A stretch of DNA of 56,582 nucleotides from NCBI GenBank assembly GCA_001724275.1, contig MEDZ01000034.1, forward strand, positions 1 to 56,582. The letters are read 5' to 3'. The notes under the pieces are model-generated. The model was given only the letters and a program-made list of their open reading frames with translations, was not told where the DNA came from and ran no database searches. Shown here piece by piece: positions 15,498 through 23,804 of the stretch. A program made the translations under genes and the position numbers. Each line of letters opens with the position of its first letter. Positions within the stretch are counted from its first letter, which is position 1. The DNA is from Gemmatimonadetes bacterium SCN 70-22. GTDB lineage: Bacteria > Gemmatimonadota > Gemmatimonadetes > Gemmatimonadales > Gemmatimonadaceae.

Positions 15498-16520
15498 TCA
15501 GGCAGGACCGAGCCCTTCCCTCGCCAGCGCGGCGAGGGCAAGGCGCTCGTACGCCGCGACCGCGTCGGCCAGTTCGCGCACCGAGACGTGCTCGTCGGCC
15601 GTGTGCGCGACGTGCACCGAGCCCGGCCCGAACAGGTAGGGAGTCCCCCACTGGGTAAGGGCCGGGATGTCGGTGGCGAACGCGACGACGCTCGTCCGGA
15701 ATCCCTCCACGGTCGCCAGCCGCACGGGAGGGACCATCACCCCTTCCTCGAGAGTCGCCCGGTCGCCCGCCCACGCTCGCAGGAGGGGCCAGATCTCCTG
15801 CGCGGGCGTCACGAGCCGAAGCATCAGGCGCGCCTCGGCGCGCGGGGCGATGACGTTGTCGGCCACCCCTCCCTCGAGCTTCCCGATGTTCACCGTGGTT
15901 GGTCCCAGCAGCGGATCCTCGGGCCACCGGACCTCGTCGAGCGTGGCCAGGAGCTGCACCAGCTCGCGCGTGGCGGAGTGCCCCATCTCGGGATAGGCCG
16001 AGTGCGCCGCGCGCCCGTGGGTCCGGACGGTGACGCGCATCGCCCCCTTGGTCCCCACGGCGAGGGTGCTCTCGGTGGGCTCGCCATTGATGAGGATGCG
16101 CGACGTGGTCGGGCGCGCATTGGCGGCGTGCGCGCCATCGTGCGTCGTTTCCTCACCGATGACGAGGAGGAGCGCGACCGACAGCCCCCGTGCGCGCAGG
16201 CGCTCGGCGGCGAGGATCATCGAGGCCGCGATGCCCTTGGCGTCGCAGGCGCCCCGCCCGTGGAGCGTATCGCCGTCCAGGCGCGGCGGGATCCAGGGCG
16301 GGACGGTGTCGAGGTGGGTCGAGAGCGTGAGGACGGGATCGGCGGCGGAGGTGGCGAGCAGGGCGTCGCGCCCCTCGGCGACGGGGATGCGGTCGCAGTG
16401 CCACCCTCGCCCGGCGAGGAGGCCCTCGGCGACGGCGACGACGCCCCCCTCGTTGCCGCTGGTGGATTCCACTTCCATGAGGCGGATGGCGAGGTCCGCA
16501 ACCTGCCGTTCGAGCGTCAT
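15498..16520 (-). CDS. M20 family metallo-hydrolase (ArgE/DapE-like)
   Basis: A 340-aa cytoplasmic enzyme of the M20/ArgE/DapE group. Dinuclear zinc site motifs: H69-x-D71 in STHLDTVPPW, D93 in HGRGACDAKG, the catalytic pair E123-E124 in LVIGEETTHDG, then NGEPTE, and the C-terminal ligand His in HVAHTADEHV. The dimerisation/lid domain contains KGAMRVTVRTHGRAAHSAYPE. Candidates are acetylornithine deacetylase, succinyl-diaminopimelate desuccinylase or LysK-type enzymes of arginine/lysine synthesis; no biosynthetic neighbour decides between them. Start ATG 16520 follows directly after a copy of the GCCTAACG octamer. Confidence 0.85.
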   Translation of the reverse strand: MTLERQVADLAIRLMEVESTSGNEGGVVAVAEGLLAGRGWHCDRIPVAEGRDALLATSAADPVLTLSTHLDTVPPWIPPRLDGDTLHGRGACDAKGIAASMILAAERLRARGLSVALLLVIGEETTHDGAHAANARPTTSRILINGEPTESTLAVGTKGAMRVTVRTHGRAAHSAYPEMGHSATRELVQLLATLDEVRWPEDPLLGPTTVNIGKLEGGVADNVIAPRAEARLMLRLVTPAQEIWPLLRAWAGDRATLEEGVMVPPVRLATVEGFRTSVVAFATDIPALTQWGTPYLFGPGSVHVAHTADEHVSVRELADAVAAYERLALAALAREGLGPA

Positions 16521-16613
16521 CGTTAGGCACGGCTGGGGGCCGGCGCGCGTCGCGGGGCGCCGGCGCGCCCCAGGGGGACGCCCGGCAGGGCACGACCCGC
16601 GGGGCACGACCGC

Positions 16614-16886
16614 TCAGCGCAGGAAACGGCGCGCGAGCTGCTCGAGCCGTTCGTCGCCGGCGGCCACCGCCTCGGCGAGGATCGCCGCGACGTGCGGGCG
16701 CAAGCGCGACTCGCCCCAGTAGTAGCCGGTGGCCTGTTCGGCGGCGGCGGTGATTCCCTCGCGCGCGGCCTCGAGGATCGCACGCGCACAGGCGGCGTCG
16801 TAGTCCGGCGCGTCGGCCGGGGGGAGGTGGAAGTCGCGCTTCGGACCGGAGTCGTCGCGGTCGTCATCAACGAAGGCTCGGGACAC
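16614..16886 (-). CDS. Small hypothetical protein
   Basis: A 90-aa mostly helical protein (DYDAACARAILEAAREGITAA, then HVAAILAEAVAAGDERLEQL) with an acidic N-terminus (FVDDDRDDSGPKRD) and a YYWGE motif mid-sequence. GTG 16886 is the only plausible start and has no clear Shine-Dalgarno, which lowers certainty. It lies 93 bp upstream of the M20 gene on the same strand. Confidence 0.5.
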   Translation of the reverse strand: MSRAFVDDDRDDSGPKRDFHLPPADAPDYDAACARAILEAAREGITAAAEQATGYYWGESRLRPHVAAILAEAVAAGDERLEQLARRFLR

Positions 16887-16959
16887 GATGCCGGGCGGGA
16901 ATCGGGGGACGGGGGACGGGCGTGGAGCGCGGCGCGCTCCAGAAGGCCGGGACCTGGAG

Positions 16960-16965
16960 TAGATT
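16960..16965 (+). promoter_or_regulatory. TAGATT -10-like element of acnA
   Basis: TAGATT, followed by ACACG, lies 94 bp before the aconitase ATG and fits the TANNTT pattern. A -35 is not clear. Confidence 0.35.
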
Positions 16966-17058
16966 ACACGCAGCCTGGCGGCGTGCCGAGTGCCCCGCCA
17001 GTGGCTCAGCGACCCACTGCGCCGCCACTTGCGGCGCCCTCATCTGCGTGATGAGCCC

Positions 17059-19827
17059 ATGACACATCCGAACTCCTTCGGCAGCAAGTCCACCCTCACG
17101 GTGGGCTCCCGGTCGTACACGATCTTCCGCCTCGACGCGCTGCGCGCGCTGTCGAAGGGGAACGTCGACCGCCTCCCGTTCTCCCTGAAGGTCCTCCTCG
17201 AGAACCTGCTACGGGGCGAGGACGGGGCGTTCGTGAAGCGGGGCGACGTCGAAGCGCTCGCCAACTGGAACGTGAAGCAGCCGGTGGACAAGGAGATCGC
17301 CTTCCGCACCGCGCGGGTACTCCTGCAGGACTTCACCGGGGTCCCCTGCGTGGTGGACCTGGCGGCGATGCGTGACGCGATCGCGACGCTCGGCGGCGAC
17401 CCGACGAAGATCAACCCGTTGCAGCCCGTGGACCTGGTGATCGACCACTCGGTGCAGGTGGACGAGTACGGGACCGAGGCGGCGTTCCTCCTGAACGTGA
17501 ACCTGGAGTACGAGCGCAACGGCGAGCGCTACCAGTTCCTGCGCTGGGGGCAGGAGGCGTTCCGCAACTTCCGCGTCGTGCCCCCGGGAACGGGGATCTG
17601 CCACCAGGTGAACCTGGAGTACCTGGGGCAGGTCGTCTTCGCCTCGGCGAGCGGGGGCGAGACGCTCGCCTACTGCGACTCGCTGGTCGGAACCGACTCG
17701 CACACCACGATGATCAACGGCCTCGGCGTGCTGGGATGGGGCGTCGGCGGGATCGAGGCGGAGGCGGCGATGCTGGGGCAGCCGGTGTCGATGCTGATTC
17801 CCGAGGTGATCGGCTTCAAGCTCACCGGGAAGCTCCCGCCAGGGGCAACGGCGACCGACCTGGTGCTGACCTGCACCGAGATGCTGCGCAAGAAGAAGGT
17901 GGTGGGGAAGTTCGTGGAGTACTATGGCGACGGGCTCTCGTCGCTGGCGCTCGCCGACCGGGCGACGATCGCGAACATGGCGCCGGAGTACGGGGCGACG
18001 ATGGGCTTCTTCCCGGTCGACGCCGAGACGCTCAAGTACCTGCGCCTGTCGGGGCGGAGCGAGGAACAGGTGCAACTGGTCGAGGCGTACACGAAGGCCC
18101 AGGGGCTCTTCCGCGAGGACGGGATGCCCGACCCCGTGTACACGGACACGCTCGAGCTGGACCTGGCGACGGTGGTCCCGTCGCTGGCGGGGCCCAAGCG
18201 CCCGCAGGACCGCATTCCGCTGAGCGCGGTCAAGGCGAGCTACGCGGAGTCGCTGGCGGCGGAGAAGGCGCGCATGGCCAGCGCGATTCCGGGGGCGGCA
18301 AAGCCGGCCCCCGGCTCGGCCGAGGCGGCGATGGTGGCGGAGGGAGGGGCGGTGACCGTGGCGGGGAACGGCATCCCGTGCGAGTGGCGCGGCGAGCGCT
18401 TCTCGGTTCGCGACGGGTCGGTCGTGATTGCCGCCATCACGTCGTGCACCAACACCTCCAACCCGAGCGTGATGCTGGCGGCCGGGTTGCTGGCGCAGAA
18501 GGCGACGGCCAAGGGGCTCAAGGCGAAGCCGTGGGTCAAGACGTCGCTCGCGCCGGGCTCGAAGGTGGTGCGCGAGTACTTCGAGAAGGCGGGGGTGCAG
18601 CCGGCGCTCGACGCGCTGGGCTTCCAGATCGTCGGCTACGGATGCACGACGTGCATCGGAAACTCCGGTCCGCTCCCCGACCCGATTTCGCGCGCGATCG
18701 ACGAGGGGAAGCTGACGGTGGCGGCGGTCCTGTCCGGGAACCGCAACTTCGAGGGGCGCGTGAATCCGCAGACGCGCTTCAACTACCTCGCCTCGCCCCC
18801 GCTGGTGGTTGCCTACGCGCTCGCCGGGCGCATGGACATCGACTTCGACCGCGAGCCGATCGGCGTCGGCACGGCGGGCCCGGTCTTCCTGCGCGACATC
18901 TGGCCGAGCCCGAAGGAGGTCGAGGACGTGGTGCTGTCGTCGGTCAAGCGCGAGCAGTTCGAGAAGGAGTACGGCGACGTCTTCGCCGGCGACGCGCAAT
19001 GGCAGGCGATCCGCATCCCGACGGGCGACCGCTACGCGTGGGACGACCGGTCGACCTACGTGAAGCATCCGCCGTACTTCGCCGGGATGACGATGACGCC
19101 CCCGGGGGTGCAGCCCATCGCGGGGGCGCGCGTGCTGGGGATGTTCGGCGACTCGATCACGACCGACCACATCTCCCCCGCCGGGTCGATCGCGGAGAAG
19201 AGCCCGGCCGGGCAGTGGCTCCTGTCGTTAGGCGTGGCGAAGAAGGACTTCAACTCCTACGGCGCCCGGCGCGGGAACCACGAGGTCATGATGCGCGGTA
19301 CCTTTGCCAACATCCGCCTCAAGAACGACCTGACGCCCGGCCTGGAAGGGTGGTGGACGCGCACCGCGCCGGGGGCCGAGCCCACCTCGTTCTTCGAGGC
19401 GAGCGAGGGGTACAAGGCCGCCGGGACCCCGCTGATCATCATTGCCGGCAAGGAGTACGGCACGGGGTCGTCGCGCGACTGGGCCGCCAAGGGGACGGCG
19501 CTGCTGGGGGTGCGCGCGGTCATCGCCGAGTCGTTCGAGCGCATCCACCGCTCCAACCTGGTGGGGATGGGAGTGCTCCCGCTCGAGTTCACCGACGGCG
19601 GCACGCGCCAGTCGCTGGGGCTCACCGGCTTCGAGACGTACGCCATCGAGGGGCTGGCCGAGGGGATGACGCCGCGCGCCACCCTGACCGTGGTGGCTCG
19701 CACCGCGGACGGGAAGGAAACACGCTTCGCGGCGCGTTCGCGGATCGACACTCCGGAGGAACTGCAGTATTACCGCAACGGCGGGATCCTCCCATACGTG
19801 CTGCGGCATCTGGTGGGCGGGCGGTGA
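17059..19827 (+). CDS. acnA: Aconitate hydratase A
   Basis: A 922-aa aconitase of the AcnA/IRP1 length and order. The three cysteines that hold the [4Fe-4S] cluster are C463 (TSCTNTSNP), C529 and C532 ([14 protein letters not shown]). Other hallmarks: [47 protein letters not shown] and the C-terminal swivel motif [16 protein letters not shown]. It interconverts citrate and isocitrate in the TCA cycle. ATG 17059 gives the family N-terminus; the frame extends upstream but that part is not family-like. It is monocistronic, followed by three hairpins ending in a T-tract. Confidence 0.97.
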   Translation: MTHPNSFGSKSTLTVGSRSYTIFRLDALRALSKGNVDRLPFSLKVLLENLLRGEDGAFVKRGDVEALANWNVKQPVDKEIAFRTARVLLQDFTGVPCVVDLAAMRDAIATLGGDPTKINPLQPVDLVIDHSVQVDEYGTEAAFLLNVNLEYERNGERYQFLRWGQEAFRNFRVVPPGTGICHQVNLEYLGQVVFASASGGETLAYCDSLVGTDSHTTMINGLGVLGWGVGGIEAEAAMLGQPVSMLIPEVIGFKLTGKLPPGATATDLVLTCTEMLRKKKVVGKFVEYYGDGLSSLALADRATIANMAPEYGATMGFFPVDAETLKYLRLSGRSEEQVQLVEAYTKAQGLFREDGMPDPVYTDTLELDLATVVPSLAGPKRPQDRIPLSAVKASYAESLAAEKARMASAIPGAAKPAPGSAEAAMVAEGGAVTVAGNGIPCEWRGERFSVRDGSVVIAAITSCTNTSNPSVMLAAGLLAQKATAKGLKAKPWVKTSLAPGSKVVREYFEKAGVQPALDALGFQIVGYGCTTCIGNSGPLPDPISRAIDEGKLTVAAVLSGNRNFEGRVNPQTRFNYLASPPLVVAYALAGRMDIDFDREPIGVGTAGPVFLRDIWPSPKEVEDVVLSSVKREQFEKEYGDVFAGDAQWQAIRIPTGDRYAWDDRSTYVKHPPYFAGMTMTPPGVQPIAGARVLGMFGDSITTDHISPAGSIAEKSPAGQWLLSLGVAKKDFNSYGARRGNHEVMMRGTFANIRLKNDLTPGLEGWWTRTAPGAEPTSFFEASEGYKAAGTPLIIIAGKEYGTGSSRDWAAKGTALLGVRAVIAESFERIHRSNLVGMGVLPLEFTDGGTRQSLGLTGFETYAIEGLAEGMTPRATLTVVARTADGKETRFAARSRIDTPEELQYYRNGGILPYVLRHLVGGR

Positions 19828-19832
19828 GGCGC

Positions 19833-19963
19833 CGCGGGAGGCGCTAGCTCCCGCGCCCCCGAGCGAGCCTCCCGACCGGGGAGGCGGCGGCGCGTCCACG
19901 CGCGTCGCCCGCCCGAGCCGAGCGGCGGCGCCATTCCCTCCGGGATGGCGCCGCCGTTTCTTT
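19833..19963 (+). terminator. Triple hairpin ending in intrinsic terminator after acnA
   Basis: Three stems in a row: CGCGGGAG/CTCCCGCG (19833-19855), GCCTCCC/GGGAGGC (19867-19885) and a 12-bp perfect stem CGGCGGCGCCAT/ATGGCGCCGCCG (19923-19956) followed by TTTCTTT. The last is the terminator proper and ends 9 bp before the next ATG. Confidence 0.8.
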
Positions 19964-19972
19964 CCGCCGGCC

Positions 19973-20905
19973 ATGTCCCCCCCTACCCCACTCACGATCC
20001 TCGCCAACCCCGTCGCCGGGAGGGGGCGGGCCAAGCGCCTGCTCCCCCGGTTGCGCGCGCTCCTGGCGGAGCGCGGCATTCCGCACCAGCTGCACCTGAC
20101 GGAGCACCCCCGGCACGAGCTCGCGCTCGCCGAGCGCGCCGCCAGCGCGGGAGCCGACACGATCCTCGCCGTCGGGGGAGATGGCACCTGGGGGAACGTG
20201 GTGCGCGGCATCCTGGCCAGCGGGCGGCGTCCACGGTTGGCGCTCCTGGCGGCGGGAACGGGAAACGACCTGGCCTACGCCACCGGGGTGCCGGCCCACG
20301 ACGTCGAGGCAACGCTCGCCATCGCCACGGGGACGGGTGAGCGCGCCATCGATGTGGGCGAGGTGGACGGCGTCCACTTCGTGAACTGCGCCGGCTTCGG
20401 CTTCGACGCCGAGGTCCTGCGCGCGACGGAGGGGGTGCGATGGCTGCGCGGGCACACCGTGTACCTCCTGACCGCGACGCGGAAGCTGTTCGGCTACCGC
20501 GGCTTCGCCACCGCCATTTCGTACCTCGACGCGTCGCGCGACGGGGAGACGAGCGCGTCATCCGCGCCGGGGGCCATCCGTCACCTGGCGGTGATCGTCT
20601 CCAACGGCCCGCGCTTTGGCGGCGGCTTCCTGATCGCACCGGGGGCACGCGTGGACGACGGCGCCCTCGACCTCATCAGGGTGCGCGATGGGTCGCCATG
20701 GCGGCGCCTCGCGGTCTTTGCCGGCGCCACGCGCGGAACGCATGTCGGCGCGCCGGAGGTGAGCCGGCACGCCGTGCATGCGGTGACGCTGGCCTTCGAG
20801 GCCCCGCCGATCTTCGACGCCGACGGGGAGCTGCACCAGGCGTCGGGAACGACCGTCACCGTGCGCTGCCACCCCGGCGCGGTGCGGCTGGCGGTGAGCG
20901 CCTAA
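19973..20905 (+). CDS. Diacylglycerol kinase-family lipid kinase (YegS/DgkB-like)
   Basis: A 310-aa protein with the diacylglycerol/sphingosine kinase catalytic fold. The nucleotide-binding elements are NPVAGRG (12-18) and GGDGT (68-72), followed by AAGTGNDLAYATG. The C-terminal beta-sandwich includes IVSNGPRFGGGFLIAPGARVDDG. It phosphorylates a lipid hydroxyl with ATP; diacylglycerol recycling to phosphatidic acid is the best guess. No signal peptide, so it acts on the cytoplasmic face. Its stop shares 4 bp with the stop of the convergent lipoprotein gene, within one GCCTAACG octamer that supplies both stop codons. Confidence 0.9.
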   Translation: MSPPTPLTILANPVAGRGRAKRLLPRLRALLAERGIPHQLHLTEHPRHELALAERAASAGADTILAVGGDGTWGNVVRGILASGRRPRLALLAAGTGNDLAYATGVPAHDVEATLAIATGTGERAIDVGEVDGVHFVNCAGFGFDAEVLRATEGVRWLRGHTVYLLTATRKLFGYRGFATAISYLDASRDGETSASSAPGAIRHLAVIVSNGPRFGGGFLIAPGARVDDGALDLIRVRDGSPWRRLAVFAGATRGTHVGAPEVSRHAVHAVTLAFEAPPIFDADGELHQASGTTVTVRCHPGAVRLAVSA

Positions 20906-21423
20906 CGCGGGCGGCGCACGTCGATCTTCTCCCCCACCACCGCCCCGAGCAACCCGCCGGCCGCGGCGCCGATGATGGCCCCCTTCAGCGTATTGCGCGT
21001 GCTGGCCACGCCGATCGCCGCCCCGGCCGCGGCGCCGATGATGGCGTCGCGCTTGGTGTTCTTGACCACGCCCGCCTCGCCTCCGTACCCCCCGCCGCTC
21101 GAACCGCCGTACACGGATTCGCTGGCGGGGGCCCGGCGCACGACGCGCGGCGCCGGCGCCTGGCGGTACACCACCTGCTGCGGCCGCGGCTGGTAGTACG
21201 GCTGGCCGTAGTATCCCTGCTGCGGATAGCGCGGCTGGCCATATCCGTACGCATAGCCCTGCTCCTCGGGCGAGACGTACATCTGCGGCTGGTACGGCTG
21301 CATCTGCGCGGCGAGCGACAGGTCGTTCTTGAGCGCCTCATCCATGCGGGGCGCCTCGCCCTTCGAGCAGGCCGCGAGCGCGGCGAGCGCCGCCAACGAG
21401 AACATCACACGAGCGATCTTCAT
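20902..21423 (-). CDS. Glycine-zipper lipoprotein
   Basis: A 173-aa lipoprotein: signal MKIARVMFSLAALAALAAC with lipobox LAAC, a Tyr/Gln/Pro-rich low-complexity middle (about 45-90, with YGYGQPRYPQQGYYGQ), and a C-terminal glycine-zipper pair (DAIIGAAAGAAIGVAS and GAIIGAAAGGLLGAVVGEKI). This layout resembles YMGG/Gly-zipper_2 outer-membrane lipoproteins of the SlyB/OmpA-linked type. ATG 21423 has a strong GGAGGATCCC ribosome site. Probable structural role in the envelope. It diverges from the peroxiredoxin gene across a 12-bp repeat array. Confidence 0.8.
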   Translation of the reverse strand: MKIARVMFSLAALAALAACSKGEAPRMDEALKNDLSLAAQMQPYQPQMYVSPEEQGYAYGYGQPRYPQQGYYGQPYYQPRPQQVVYRQAPAPRVVRRAPASESVYGGSSGGGYGGEAGVVKNTKRDAIIGAAAGAAIGVASTRNTLKGAIIGAAAGGLLGAVVGEKIDVRRPR

Positions 21424-21725
21424 GGGATCCTCCGGAATGACACGATGTGGGTGCACCCATGAATGGCACGCCCCGTGCCCCACGCGGACCCGTGGAATCA
21501 CAACGACTTAGCGTGAGGGGTGTCTCCCCTGCGGACAGTCGGGTGTCCACTCGGGGTCACGATGCGGGGAATGACGCGGGGAAGGACGCGGGGACAGACG
21601 CGGGGACGGACGCGGGGACGGACGCGGGGACGGACGCGGGCGGGCGACGTCACCGGCCGAGACGCTCCGTTGCGCGCCACCTGCACCGCCCGCCAACTTC
21701 CAGACTCACCTGCCAGGACACCAAC
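21424..21725. other. Divergent intergenic region with minisatellite
   Basis: About 300 bp between the lipoprotein and the peroxiredoxin. It contains the 12-bp array at 21561-21644. I cannot place a confident promoter for either gene; no RNA gene is seen. Confidence 0.5.
21561..21644. repeat. 12-bp tandem repeat, 7 units
   Basis: Unit gacgcggggacg; three perfect adjacent copies with variants on both sides. It ends 81 bp before the peroxiredoxin ATG. The frame of that gene is open through it, but the signal peptide at 21726 marks the start. Confidence 0.9.
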
Positions 21726-22313
21726 ATGCGATCCACTTCGATCGGGGGCGTGACGATGGCGGCCGCCATCGCGCTCGCCTTGGGGGGACCGTCGGTCGCC
21801 GGCGCGCAGCAGGCGGAGACGGGGCCGAAGGTGGGGGACGTCGCCCCCGACTTCACCCTCCGCGGCGTCACGAAGGACGGCCCCATGCGCGACGCGATCA
21901 CGCTCTCGAAGTACCGGGGCAACACCGTCGTCCTCGCCTTCTTCTTCAAGGCGCGGACAAAGGGTTGAACGGTCCAGATGGAGGCGTACCGTGATCAGTA
22001 CGCCACGACCTTCAATGGGGGGAAGCACGTCACCCTCATCGGGATCAGCGTCGATCCCGACACCACGCTCCAGTCGTGGATGAAGGACGCGAACTTCCCC
22101 TTCATCTTCGCCAGCGATGCCGACGGTGCGGTGGGAACGCTGTACGGGGCCTACCTCCCCGCGAACAAGACCGACAATCGCTCGCTGTACGTGATCGCCC
22201 CCGACGGCCGCATCGCGTACAAGGCGCAGCCGTTCCGCCAGATGTCGGCCGAGGCCTATACCGAGCTCGCGGCCGCCATCGACAAGCTGTCGCCCGAAGC
22301 GGGGAGGCGCTGA
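21726..22313 (+). CDS. Exported peroxiredoxin, predicted selenoprotein (in-frame TGA at codon 81)
   Basis: One frame runs from ATG 21726 to TGA 22311-22313 (195 residues) interrupted once by TGA at 21966-21968, codon 81. The N-terminus is a signal peptide (cleavage AGA-Q), then the AhpC/TSA start GDVAPDFTLRGVTKDG and VVLAFFFKARTKG. The TGA falls exactly where peroxiredoxins have the peroxidatic Cys of T-x-x-C, followed by TVQMEAYRDQY, as in BCP-like proteins. Downstream, VTLIGISVDPDTTL, FPFIFASDADGAVGTLYGAY and SLYVIAPDGRIAYK complete the fold. No Cys occurs anywhere else, so a 1-Sec mechanism is implied. A hairpin at 21983-22004 fits a bacterial SECIS. A nonsense mutation or sequence error at this one codon is the alternative. 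Confidence 0.8.
21966..21968 (+). other. Predicted selenocysteine codon (TGA)
   Basis: In-frame TGA at codon 81 of the peroxiredoxin, in the context TKG-U-TVQM. The family has the redox-active Cys at this position. The gene stays open and family-like on both sides of it. Confidence 0.75.
21983..22004 (+). promoter_or_regulatory. Candidate bacterial SECIS hairpin
   Basis: A 7-bp perfect stem GGCGTAC/GTACGCC closes an 8-nt loop CGTGATCA. There are 21 nt between the TGA and the loop, and G is the second loop base. From memory this meets the bacterial SECIS model (apical loop about 16-37 nt after UGA, G in the first two loop positions). An alternative weaker stem ACGGT/ACCGT (21969-21991) overlaps it. 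Confidence 0.55.
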
Positions 22314-22360
22314 GCGAGCCTCCCCGGCTCCCCTCCCCCGGGCTCCGCTCGCCCCGACGC

Positions 22361-22395
22361 ACCGCCCCGGCGCCCGTGCCGGGGCGGTCTGCGTT
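22361..22395 (+). terminator. Intrinsic terminator after the peroxiredoxin
   Basis: An 11-bp perfect stem ACCGCCCCGGC/GCCGGGGCGGT with a 6-nt loop, followed by CTGCGTTT. It separates the selenoprotein gene from the kinase. Confidence 0.75.
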
Positions 22396-22404
22396 TCGGC
22401 GATG

Positions 22405-22410
22405 TAGGTT
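22405..22410 (+). promoter_or_regulatory. TAGGTT -10-like element, leaderless spacing
   Basis: TAGGTT, then 6 nt, then ATG 22417. With initiation about 7 nt after the -10, the transcript would start at the ATG itself. No Shine-Dalgarno is present. Confidence 0.55.
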
Positions 22411-22416
22411 TGGGCC

Positions 22417-23757
22417 ATGACCGCCGCCCGCCACCTCGCCGAGTCGCTGTTCGACGCCGCCGTGCGCGCCGCCGACCCGTACGCCGCCACGCGCGCGACG
22501 CTGGAGGGACGCGCGTTAGGCGCCCGCCCCTGGATCCTCGCCGCCGGCAAGGCGGCGCTCCCGATGGCCCGGGCCGCGCTCGATGCGCTCGCCGTGGCGC
22601 GCCGGATCCCGGCCGGCGGGGTGGTCATCGCCGCCGACCTCCCCCGCGGCGCCGAGGGCGAGGTGACCCCGCTGGTCGCGATGGCCGGCGACCATCCGCT
22701 CCCCGGCGAGCGTTCACGGGCGGCGGCCGAGGCGCTCGGGGCCGCCGCCCGGCTGGTGCGCCCCGGCGACGACGTCCTCGTCCTCCTGTCGGGCGGTGCC
22801 TCGAGCCTGATGGCGGCACCGGTCGAGGGGATCTCGACCGAGGCGATGCTCGGGCTCTTCCGAGGGCTGCACCGCGCGGGGGCCCCGATCGACGTGATGA
22901 ACGCGTTCCGCAAGCGGGTGCTGCGATGGGGGGGCGGGCGGCTGGCGAGCGCCCTCGCGGGGGCGAAGGTCCAGGTCCTGATCGCCTCCGACGTGATCGG
23001 CGACGAGCCGTCGGCAATCGCCTCGGGGCCATGCAGTGCCGACCGCTGGCGGGCCGCCGACCTGATCGAACTGGCGCAGCAGCAGCGCCTCGGGGCCTAC
23101 CTGCCGCAGGAAGTGCAGACGTTTCTCGACCGCACGCTGTCGGGCGAGGTGGAGGAGACGCCGAAGCCCGGCAGTCCCGCGCTGGCGGGAGTCGAGGCTC
23201 GCGTGATCCTCGGGAATCGCCGCGCCCTCGAAGGAGTGGCGCAGGAAGGGATGCGGTTGGGGGTCGACGTCCGCGTGGCCCCCACGCCGATCACCGGGCG
23301 CGCGCGCAGCATGGGCGCGGCCATCGCCATGGCGGCGATGGCGGCGCGGAGTGCGGCGCCCATGCCGTCGCACCGCCCCCTAAACATCCCGTGCCGCCTT
23401 GCGCTGGTGTGGGGCGGGGAGACGACCGTCCCCCTCGGCGAGGGGCCGACCGGCACCGGAGGGCGGGCCCAGGAGTTGGCGCTGGCCGCGGCGCAGGCGC
23501 TGCACGAGCGTGGCGCGGAGGGGCGCGGGATCACCATACTCTCGGCGGGGACCGACGGGCGAGATGGCCCCACCGATGCGGCCGGAGCCGTCGTGGACGG
23601 CACGACGTGGACGCGCATCGCCCTGGCCGGGCACGCTCCGCTGCGCGCCCTCGAGCAGCACGATGCCTACCCGGCGCTCGACGCCGCCGGGGCCCTGCTG
23701 CGCACGGGGATGACGGGGACCAACGTGAACGATGTGGTGATCGCGCTGGTGGAGTGA
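22417..23757 (+). CDS. Glycerate 2-kinase (type II, MOFRL/DUF4147)
   Basis: A 446-aa protein with the DUF4147 N-terminal domain (ILAAGKAALPMARAAL; GDHPLPGERSRAAAEAL; VLVLLSGGASSLMAAPVEGI) and the MOFRL C-terminal domain (ALVWGGETTVPLGEGPTGTGGRAQELALAAA; ILSAGTDGRDGPTDAAGAVVD). It phosphorylates D-glycerate at C2 to 2-phosphoglycerate, often annotated as GckA/GlxK2 or hydroxypyruvate reductase. It feeds glyoxylate or serine-derived glycerate into lower glycolysis. The gene appears leaderless and stands alone between a terminator and the aguB promoter. Confidence 0.93.
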   Translation: MTAARHLAESLFDAAVRAADPYAATRATLEGRALGARPWILAAGKAALPMARAALDALAVARRIPAGGVVIAADLPRGAEGEVTPLVAMAGDHPLPGERSRAAAEALGAAARLVRPGDDVLVLLSGGASSLMAAPVEGISTEAMLGLFRGLHRAGAPIDVMNAFRKRVLRWGGGRLASALAGAKVQVLIASDVIGDEPSAIASGPCSADRWRAADLIELAQQQRLGAYLPQEVQTFLDRTLSGEVEETPKPGSPALAGVEARVILGNRRALEGVAQEGMRLGVDVRVAPTPITGRARSMGAAIAMAAMAARSAAPMPSHRPLNIPCRLALVWGGETTVPLGEGPTGTGGRAQELALAAAQALHERGAEGRGITILSAGTDGRDGPTDAAGAVVDGTTWTRIALAGHAPLRALEQHDAYPALDAAGALLRTGMTGTNVNDVVIALVE

Positions 23758-23792
23758 CCGCGGGGGACGTTGGGGTTTGGGGGCGAGGCCGA

Positions 23793-23798
23793 TAGTTT
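23793..23798 (+). promoter_or_regulatory. TAGTTT -10-like element, leaderless spacing
   Basis: TAGTTT, then 6 nt, then ATG 23805, the same arrangement as at 22405 and 5162. Confidence 0.5.
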
Positions 23799-23804
23799 CC
23801 TCGC

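Noticed and set aside
17209-19170. 653-codon open frame antisense to aconitase
   Set aside because: Shadow of acnA; no ribosome site or recognisable motif.
21978-22313. Separate short gene starting at ATG 21978
   Set aside because: It would encode only the second half of a peroxiredoxin without the catalytic residue; it is in the same frame as the upstream half across the TGA, so one selenoprotein gene explains both.
21726-22313. Pseudogene call for the peroxiredoxin
   Set aside because: Only one in-frame stop, located exactly at the catalytic codon, with intact flanks and a SECIS-like hairpin; still possible if the genome lacks Sec genes.
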